Source of the DNA: Tubulanus polymorphus
Taxonomy: Eukaryota > Nemertea > Palaeonemertea > Tubulaniformes > Tubulanidae
Assembly: GCF_964204645.1 (NCBI RefSeq)
Contig: NC_134030.1
Coordinates: 19,971,110 to 20,035,109 of the forward strand
DNA length: 64,000 nt
Direction of reading: 5' to 3'
Shown: piece after piece, positions 56,851 to 64,000 of the stretch
Numbering within the stretch: the stretch's first letter is position 1
Layout of the letters: every line of letters starts with the position of its first letter
The notes under the pieces: generated by a model
Seen by the model: only the letters and a program-made list of their open reading frames with translations
The model's database searches: none
What the model was told of the DNA's origin: nothing
Translations under genes and position numbers: made by a program

Positions 56851-57665
56851 TTCAATTTAACGGTATTTCCACTTTGCTTTTGCAAGAAGAATACCTTAAT
56901 CAAATTGGTTTTTTTTCGTGATATTTGAAGGGCACTTTATTTTGATGGGTGGGGTCCAACAACCGAACCATTCACCCTCCATCCACCCGAGTGTAATCAA
57001 CATAAACAATGGCTGATAAAGGAAAACGAAAACAAGTTTATGAGAATTGATAGTTCATTACTGAGAGCAAAATTCTGAATAAACTGATTCACAATATATA
57101 TACAGCAACTTAAATTTATAAAATAACATATTTGAAACGTCGCACGGAGAGCATGTGTGACAGACAGTGTAAGCGGTTGCGGTACCAGGGTTTAGGAAAG
57201 TACGGGAGGGCTAAATTTTCTGCTAAATGTGAAAGAAAACTAAGAATAGAAATATTCGAGAAATGATTATGTACATGTATGTTATGTTCAGAAATAAACA
57301 TTTAAGTGTTTCGGTGAGGTCGATATGCATCTGCCGTGAATTCTGAAAATTGCTTTCAGCTTATATGTATTTACTACCTGGGGATTTAGAGTGGACAATT
57401 TCATTTTCTCTAAATGGTCGATACCGCACGCAGCATTAGATTCTTCTTTTTTTGTACATATAGAAACTCGGAAGCGTTAACAAGACAAGGCTTTCAACAA
57501 ATAATTTCAACGCGCAAATGAATGCGTGGCGAGGTGGTGAAATATGAATGATGAATGCAGTGTTGGTTTCATCAATGCCTCCAATTCCTCAACTATTCAG
57601 TACAACTTAGTTTGATAATCTTGGATTAAACTGATGCGGAATACATCTAGATTTACCGCCGAACT
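56851..57665. other. 5' region of GPCR2 copy 1
   Basis: Conserved upstream of all three GPCR2 copies (59976-60726 and 63036-63846). Probably promoter and 5' UTR; no clear core promoter element identified and no gene seen. Confidence 0.4.
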
Positions 57666-58643
57666 ATGACGACAAGCGACAACGTTTCGGCGGGTGACAC
57701 ACATGAATGCCTAACACCGGACTTTCAGCAGAGGATGATAGATCGGCTGCTGATTCAAAGATATATCGGAACTGTTATCTGCGTGTCGGGAATCGTATTC
57801 AACGCGATAAGTTTCGTCGCGTTAACGCGCATGAAGTCGTCCTGCGTGAACACGTACCACCTGCTCAGAATATTAGCGGTCGTGGATTCGATTTATCTGG
57901 TCGCGTTATTTTGCTTCACATCCTTGAAGGAATACGTATCGTTGTGGACGTACGGCTTGGAAAAATTCCGATATTTGAAATATTTTTACGGAGTGTCGGC
58001 GGTGTTTACTGTGTACTGTGACGGACTTCAGCACACGGCGAAGATGCATCGGAACTCGCTAATCATTCTGATCAGTGTTGAGCGATTGATTCAATTGTCG
58101 TCTCCGTTGTGGGCCCGAGTACATCTTACTCAGCGCAAATGTGATATAATAGTGATCTGTCTATACGTCTTTAGCGCTGCAAGTCAAAGCTATCGTTGGC
58201 AACTAAATCGTGTGATCTTTGTATTCAATAGTTGCCCGATATTTGGCAGAACGATGCGCCGAGTTAGTCTTGACGGACCGCGATATGGCACACTTTTGAA
58301 CTTCAGTACTATCATTTGCCTGCCGTTTTTAATCCTATGTTTGACGAATGCAGCTTTGATAAGAAGTTTGATAATATCGGCCAAAAGAAGATCTGCATTC
58401 ACAACTAGTCAGAGTGCGAAACACGACATCCAAACAACGATGCTAGCACTGATGTCAGTAGGTTCATATCTGATTTTGGAAGCTCCTATCGGTATAAATC
58501 GTGTTTTGGATTATTTAAGACAACCGACTTATTTCAATTTGAGCGGCCATTTGTTTTCTCAAATTGACTCGTGCGCTAATTTCTTTCTGTATTGCATTGC
58601 GAGTTCAAAGTTTAGAAAGGCTTTAAACTGTATTCGGACTTAA
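57666..58643 (+). CDS. FMRFamide-receptor-like class A GPCR, copy 1
   Basis: An intact intronless 325-residue receptor. TM1 has GIVFNAISFVAL (the conserved Asn), TM2 LAVVDSIYLVALF (conserved Asp), TM3 ends LIILISVERLIQ with ERL in place of DRY, ECL2 has a Cys (NSCPIF), TM5 ICLPFLILCLTNAALI, and TM7 SCANFFLYCIASSKFRKAL, where NFFLY replaces NPxxY as in FMRFamide receptor relatives. Length and the short third loop fit peptide GPCRs. The ligand is not predictable from sequence. The start is the only upstream ATG in a context conserved in all copies (CGAACTATGACGA). Confidence 0.85.
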   Translation: MTTSDNVSAGDTHECLTPDFQQRMIDRLLIQRYIGTVICVSGIVFNAISFVALTRMKSSCVNTYHLLRILAVVDSIYLVALFCFTSLKEYVSLWTYGLEKFRYLKYFYGVSAVFTVYCDGLQHTAKMHRNSLIILISVERLIQLSSPLWARVHLTQRKCDIIVICLYVFSAASQSYRWQLNRVIFVFNSCPIFGRTMRRVSLDGPRYGTLLNFSTIICLPFLILCLTNAALIRSLIISAKRRSAFTTSQSAKHDIQTTMLALMSVGSYLILEAPIGINRVLDYLRQPTYFNLSGHLFSQIDSCANFFLYCIASSKFRKALNCIRT

Positions 58644-59440
58644 ATGATGTAAGACAGCAATCAAACTGCTAGGAACTTTCCCCTCTATTATAACTTCGCA
58701 TTCGACGTTTTTCATCCAGTCTTTTATCGTCCAGTCTTCATATGTATTCAGTATATCAAGATATCGATCTATTTCTAATTGATAAACAACTACAAACACC
58801 AGACATTAGACATGTTTTCAGCGCACTTCCAAAAACTGATCGTCCACACTTCACGTGTGATCAGTGCTTCACCTGAGACATTGCTAATTGAAAACTGCAA
58901 ACACCAAATATCATAAATCTAACTTACAAAAACAGATCGTCCACATTTCAATGTATTCAGAAATTCACCTGAGACATTTTATCAGTACACTTTCAAAAAC
59001 ATATCGTACACACTTAACATTGTCCAGTGCCTCACCCGAGACATTTCACTTGAAGATCGACTACAGATACCCAATTCCAAAATGGCTACCATCGGTTCGT
59101 GAAAGATTCCTAGATTACATCAGGGCATATCTTGGTACTATGCTACGTTCTGTAATTAATTGTAAATTTCCCGCAACGTTTGCCGGGCAGGGCATCCGAA
59201 AACGAAAAAGCCTCGTCGATAAAGGATTTTCTACATCCACATCGGTACGTCACTCTGTCACGAGCTGACAATTCTGTGACGGTGCGCAGAATAATCAAAG
59301 AAGAAGAGATACGTGTTCACACCCTCAGGGCAAGACCAGTTCGGCTTCCGTGGCGGTAACAGGGTGCAAACCACGCCGACATAGCCCGGTTCCATCACTG
59401 GGATGTTAGATTGTACCTGGGATTGGGGTCCCCTTAGAAG
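58644..59440. repeat. Degenerate ~95-bp tandem repeats downstream of GPCR2 copy 1
   Basis: From about 58795 to 59065 three imperfect units share CAAAAACTGATCGTCCACAC, a variable middle and TCACCTGAGACATT. The same array follows copy 2 (61855-62120). No gene recognised; short frames differ between copies. Confidence 0.65.
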
Positions 59441-59975
59441 GTCATGTTTGACAACCCGCTTGACTTAAGACTGTTCGTCGATGTAAAGTAGGAAAGAAAC
59501 TTTAGACTGTGGGGAGAGCGTGGCATGACTTTCGCTGGTTTCAAATAGTCCGCTGAATTAATGCCTACTATGATGGATTATCTTGAAGAAAATTGTCAGC
59601 TGATGTTTGTAACGGCGTGACCGTAGGGTTTCCCATGTCAGTTCATGAATCGTGTCATATACACACACTGCTGGTGTTGTGATATTTGTTAATTGCAAAT
59701 CGCAACGGCCTTCGTTGAACCATTTCGACTTTGTTGGCGAGTTGTTGGTGGGGGTTCCAGATGGTATCGCAGTATTCAAGGTTAGAACGAATAAGGGAAT
59801 TAAAGGCTTTGGTTTTCGTATCCCTCTTCTGGTGTTCCGTAGATTACGTCACAGGAAACAAGCATGTTAGACGCCTTCTTTTGATATGCGTTCGATATAG
59901 GATTTCCACGAGAGATCATGATGGAGGTCCACTGCTAGGTATGTTGCGGTCTTTTAAAGTTTCAATTTAACGGTA
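59441..59975 (-). pseudogene. Non-LTR retrotransposon 3' RT fragment (GPCR2 unit 1)
   Basis: On the minus strand it reads in pieces like the region after the RT catalytic domain of CR1/Jockey-type elements: a DLSWKSYIERI-type block, KAFNSLIRSNLEYCDTIWNP and TIHELTWETLRSRRYKHQL. Frameshifts and stops separate the blocks. It lacks the RT catalytic part, so it is inactive. Confidence 0.7.
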
Positions 59976-60726
59976 TTGCCACTTTTCTTTTGCAAGAAGA
60001 ACTCATTAATCAAATTGTTTTTTTCGTGATATTTGAAGGGCACTTTATTTTCATGGGTGGGGTCCAACAACCGAACCATTCACCCTCATCCACCCGAGTG
60101 TAATCTACATAAACAATGGCTGATAAAAAAAACGAAAACAAGTTTATGAGAATTCATAGTTAATTACTGGAAGCAAAATCCTGAATAAATTGATTCACAA
60201 TATATACAGCAACTTATTATTAATAAAATATCATATTCGAAACGTCGCACGGAGAGCATGTGTGACAGACAGTGTAAGCGGTACCAGAACGTGAAAGAAA
60301 ACTAAGAATGAAAATATACGAGTGATGTTTATGTCCATGTATATTATGTTCAGCTATAAACATTTAAGTGTTTCGGTGAGGTCGATATGCATCTGCCGTG
60401 AAGTCTGAAAATTGCTTTCAGCTTATATGTATTTACTACCTGGGGATTTAGAGTGGACAATTTCATTTTCTCTAAATGGTCGATACCGCACGCAGCATTA
60501 GATTCTTCTTTTTGTTACATATAGAAACTCAGAAGCGTTAACAAGACAAGGCTTTCAACAAATAATTTCAACGCGCAAATGAATGTGTGGCGAGGTGGTG
60601 AAATATGAATGATGAATGCAGGGATGGTTTCATCAATGCTTCCAATTCCTCAACTATTCATTACAACTTAGTTTGATAATCTTGGATAAAACTGATGCGG
60701 AATACATCTAGATTTACCGCCGAACT
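59976..60726. other. 5' region of GPCR2 copy 2
   Basis: Matches 56851-57665 but lacks a block of about 50 bases present before copies 1 and 3 (57176-57225 and 63356-63405). No gene seen. Confidence 0.45.
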
Positions 60727-61701
60727 ATGACGAGCGACAACGTTTCGGTGGGTGACACACATGAATGCCTAACACCGGACTTTCAGCAGAGGATGATAGA
60801 TCGGCTGCTGATTCAAGGATATATCGGAACTGTTATCTGCGTGTCGGGAATCGTATTCAACGCGATAAGTTTCTTCGCATTAACGCGCATGAAGTCGTCC
60901 TGCGTGAACACGTACCACCTGCTCGGAATATTAGCGGTCGTGGATTCGATTTATCTGGTCGCGTTATTTTGCTTCACATCCGTGAAGGAATACGTATCGT
61001 TGTGGACGTACGGCTTGGAAAAATTCCGATATTTGAAATATTTTTACGGAGTGTCGGCGGTGTTTACTGTGTACTGTGACGGACTTCAGCACACGGCGAA
61101 GATGCAACGGAACTCGCTAATCATTCTGATCAGTGTTGAGCGATTGATTCAATTGTCGTTCCCGTTGTGGGCCCGAGTACATCTTACTCCGCGCAAATGT
61201 AATATAATAGTTATCTGTCTATTCGTCTTTAGCGCCGCAAGTCAAAGCTATCGCTGGCAACTAAATCGTGTGATCTTTGTATTCAATAGTTGCCCGATAT
61301 TTGGCAGAACGATGCGTCGAGTTAGTCTTGATGGACCGCGTTATACTTCGCTTTTGAACTTTAGTACTATCATTTGCCTGCCGTTTTTAATCCTATGTTT
61401 GACGAATGCAGCTTTGATAAGAAGTTTGATCATATCGACCAAAAGAAGATCTGCATTCACAACTAGTCAGAATGCGAAGCATGACATCCAAACAACGATG
61501 CTAGCACTGATGTCAGTAGGTTCATATCTGATTTTGGAAGCTCCTATCGGTATAAATCGTGTTTTAGTTTTTTTAAAGCAACCGAATTATTTCAATTTGA
61601 GCGGCCATTTGTTTTCTCAAATTGACTCGTGCGCTAATTTCTTTCTGTATTGCATTGCGAGTTCAAAGTTTAGAAAGTCTTTAAACTGTATTCGGACTTA
61701 A
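60727..61701 (+). CDS. FMRFamide-receptor-like class A GPCR, copy 2
   Basis: An intact intronless 324-residue paralogue of the gene at 57666, one codon shorter near the N-terminus. Differences are scattered: Phe for Val in TM1, Gly for Arg before TM2 (HLLGILAVVD), Thr-Ser for Gly-Thr before TM5, and RVLVFLKQPNYF for RVLDYLRQPTYF before TM7. All 7TM signatures (VDSIYL, SVERL, NFFLYC) are kept, so both copies look functional. Confidence 0.85.
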   Translation: MTSDNVSVGDTHECLTPDFQQRMIDRLLIQGYIGTVICVSGIVFNAISFFALTRMKSSCVNTYHLLGILAVVDSIYLVALFCFTSVKEYVSLWTYGLEKFRYLKYFYGVSAVFTVYCDGLQHTAKMQRNSLIILISVERLIQLSFPLWARVHLTPRKCNIIVICLFVFSAASQSYRWQLNRVIFVFNSCPIFGRTMRRVSLDGPRYTSLLNFSTIICLPFLILCLTNAALIRSLIISTKRRSAFTTSQNAKHDIQTTMLALMSVGSYLILEAPIGINRVLVFLKQPNYFNLSGHLFSQIDSCANFFLYCIASSKFRKSLNCIRT

Positions 61702-62434
61702 ATGATGTAAGACAGCAATCAAACTGCTTGGAACTTTCCCCACTATTATAACTTTGCATTCGACGTTTTTCAACCAGTCTTTTATCGTCCAGTCTTTACA
61801 TTTATTCAGTATATCAAGATATCGATCTTTTTCTGATTGAAAATGAACTACAAACACCAGACATTAGACATGTTTTCAGCGCACTTCCAAAAACTGATCG
61901 CCCACACTTCACGTGTGATCAGAGCTTTACCTGAGACATTTTTAATTGAAAACTGCAAACACCAAATATTATAAATCTAACTTACAAAAACCAGATCGTC
62001 CACATTTCAATATGTTCAGAAATTCACCTGAGACATTTTATCAGTACACTTTCAAAAACAGATCGTACACACTTAACATTGTTCAGTGCCTCACCCGAAA
62101 CATTTCACTTGAAGATCGACTACAGACACCCAATTCCAAAATGGCTACCATCGGTTCGTGAAAGATTCCTAGATTACACGAGGGCATATCTTGATACTAT
62201 GCTACGTTCTGTAATTAATTGTAAATTTCCCGCAATGTTGGCCAGGCAGGGCATCCGAAAACAAAAAAGCCTCATCTGAGCTCACACCCTCAGGGCAAGA
62301 CCAGTTCGGCTTCCGTGGCAGTGACAGGGTGGAAAACCCCGACGACATAGCCCGAGTCCATCACTGGGATGCTAGATTGTACCTGGGATTGGGGTTCCCT
62401 TAGAAGATCATGTTTGACAATCCGCTCTAAAGGA
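61702..62434. repeat. Degenerate ~95-bp tandem repeats downstream of GPCR2 copy 2
   Basis: Counterpart of 58644-59440, with the three imperfect GAGACATT-ending units at about 61855-62120. No gene seen. Confidence 0.6.
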
Positions 62435-63035
62435 CGCCAAAAGAGTGAGCCTCAGCGACTGTGGCTGGTAATGAATTCCAAAGTGGTGTACTACGAGGAT
62501 AAAAGCTGGACTTAAGACTGTTCGTCGATGTAGAGAAGGGTAGAAACTTGAGACTGTGGGGAGGGCGTGACATGACTTTCGCTGGTTTCAAATAGTCCGC
62601 TTAATCAACGTCAACTAAATGATGGATTATCTTGAAGAAAATTGTCAGCTGATGTTTGTAACGACGTGACTGTAGGGTTTGCCATGTCAGTTCATGAATT
62701 GTGTCAGACACACCTTGGAGTAAGGACACACACACTGCTGGTGTTGCGATATTTGTTAATCGCAAATCGCACCGCCCTTCATTAAACCATCTCGACTTTG
62801 TTGGCGAGTGATGCGTGGTGGGGGTTCCAGATGGTATCGCAGTATTCAAGGTTAGAACGAATTAGGGAATTAAAGGCTTTGGTTTTCGTATCCCTCTTCT
62901 GGTGTTCCGTAGATTACGTCACAGGAAACCAAGCATGTTAGACGCCTTCTTTGATATGCGGTCGATATGGGATTTATACGAGAGATCATGATGGAGGTCC
63001 ACTGCTAGGTAAAGTTGTGGTCTTTTCAAAGTTCA
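62435..63035 (-). pseudogene. Non-LTR retrotransposon 3' RT fragment (GPCR2 unit 2)
   Basis: The longest of the three copies. Minus strand includes SLIRSNLEYCDTIWNPHH, TIHELTWQTLQSRRYKHQL, and further on PRSTPLWNSLPATVAEAHSF, the usual C-terminal block of CR1/Jockey-like ORF2 proteins. Interrupted by frameshifts. The final block is missing from the copy at 59441-59975. Confidence 0.75.
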
Positions 63036-63846
63036 ATTTAACGGTATTTCCACTTTGCTTTTGCAAGAAGAATACCTTAATCAAATTGTTTTTTTTTCGT
63101 GATATTTGAAGGGCACTTTATTTTGATGGGTGGGGTCCAACAACCGAACCATTCACCCTCCATCCACCCGATTGTAATCTACATAAACAATGGCTGATAA
63201 AGGAAAACGAAAACAAGTTTATGAGAATTGATAGTTCATTACTGAGAGCAAAATTCTGAGTAAACTGATTCACAATATATACAGCAACTTATTATTTACA
63301 AAATAACATATTTGCTACGTCGCACGGAGAGCATGTGTGACAGACAGTGTAAGCGGTTGCGGTACCAGGGTTTAGGAAAGTACGGGAGGGCTAAATTTTC
63401 TGCTAAATGTGAAAGAAAACTAAGAATAGAAATATTCGAGAGATGATTATGTACATGTATATTATGTTCAGAAATAAACATTTAAGTGTTTCGGTGAGGT
63501 CGATATGCATCTGCCGTGAATTCTGAAAATTGCTTTCAGCTTATATGTATTTACTACCTGGGGATTTAGAGTGGACAATTTCATTTTCTCTAAATGGTCG
63601 ATACCGCACGCAGCATTAGATTCTTCTTTTTTTTGTACATATAGAAACTCGGAAGCGTTAACAAGACCAGGCTTTCAACAAATAATTTCAACGCGCAAAT
63701 GAATGTGTGGCGAGGTGGTGAAATATAAATGATGAATGCAGTGACGGTTTCATCAATGCTTCCAATTCCTCAACTATTCATTACAACTTAGTTTGATAAT
63801 CTTGGATAAAACTGATGCGGAATACATCTAGATTTACCGCCGAACT
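63036..63846. other. 5' region of GPCR2 copy 3
   Basis: Closer to the region before copy 1 than to that before copy 2, including the 50-base block. No gene seen. Confidence 0.45.
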
Positions 63847-64000
63847 ATGACGAGCGACAACGTTTCGGTGGGTGACGCACATGAATGCCTAACACCGGAA
63901 TTTCAGCAGAAGATGTTAGATCGGCTGCTGATTCAAGGATATATCGGAACTGTCATCTGCGTGTCGGGAATCGTATTCAACGCATTAAGTTTCGTCGCGT
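63847..64000 (+). CDS. FMRFamide-receptor-like GPCR, copy 3 (5' end only)
   Basis: The first 51 codons of a third paralogue, open to the window edge, with CVSGIVFNALSFVA of TM1. The N-terminus is like copy 2 (MTSDNVSVGD). Integrity of the rest cannot be judged. Confidence 0.8.
   Translation, partial: MTSDNVSVGDAHECLTPEFQQKMLDRLLIQGYIGTVICVSGIVFNALSFVA

Larger units (their letters stand above)
59758..62827 (+). repeat. GPCR2 array unit, ~3.07 kb
   Basis: Head-to-tail unit measured from a fixed point inside the RT fragment (CAGATGGTATCGC). The preceding unit is 56647-59757 (3.11 kb) and the next begins at 62828 and leaves the window. Confidence 0.88.

Noticed and set aside
57707-58021. A 104-codon second frame conserved in both GPCR2 copies (57707 and 60765)
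   Set aside because: It lies wholly inside the GPCR coding region in another frame; its conservation follows from the receptor, and it has no start context or domain.

Overview
This is animal nuclear DNA, probably from an invertebrate. Genes have GT-AG introns, long spacers, tRNA-derived SINE fragments and non-LTR retrotransposon remnants. The large receptors have an LDLa-LRR-7TM core like that of the molluscan receptor GRL101, so a lophotrochozoan host is my best guess, but nothing in the window proves the phylum.

Layout. (1) Positions 1-56646 hold a head-to-tail array of about 12-13 kb units. Each unit carries a three-exon receptor gene encoding a signal peptide, CUB and CUB-like regions, two C-type-lectin domains, about six LDLa repeats, leucine-rich repeats and a rhodopsin-like 7TM domain. 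Copy A is only its 3' end (1-1007). Copy B (7441-13966) is broken. Copies C (36768-43237) and D (49729-56256) look intact, at about 1919 and 1937 residues. Between receptors, each complete spacer holds an antisense fragment of a second GPCR, SINE pieces, an RT fragment and a small two-exon gene for a secreted peptide with a C-C-CC-C-C cysteine framework. Three copies of this peptide gene are present.

(2) Positions 18884-36116 are a 17.2-kb Polinton/Maverick element inserted in the spacer between copies B and C. It has long terminal inverted repeats, AG...CT ends and a 6-bp target duplication (CACATG), and the paralogous empty site survives near 49112. The element is far more AT-rich than its surroundings. 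Left to right it encodes protein-primed DNA polymerase B, several uncharacterised virion or membrane proteins, a double-jelly-roll major capsid protein and a zinc-finger protein. On the opposite strand it encodes a packaging ATPase, a chromodomain integrase, two small proteins, an HNH nuclease and a second zinc-finger protein. Many genes carry stops or frameshifts, so this copy is decayed. No adenovirus-type protease was recognised.

(3) Positions 56647-64000 are a second array with about 3.1-kb units, each holding an intronless FMRFamide-receptor-like GPCR and a 3' RT fragment. Two copies are complete and a third is cut by the window edge.

Most notable: the remnant of a LAGLIDADG intein at the catalytic TDS motif of the Polinton polymerase; TAAATG start contexts, several behind a T-tract, resembling poxvirus late promoters, across the Polinton genes; terminal palindromes inside its inverted repeats; the composite receptor with ectodomain indels but a nearly invariant 7TM exon; and the unreported-looking cystine-knot peptide genes nested in the receptor array.
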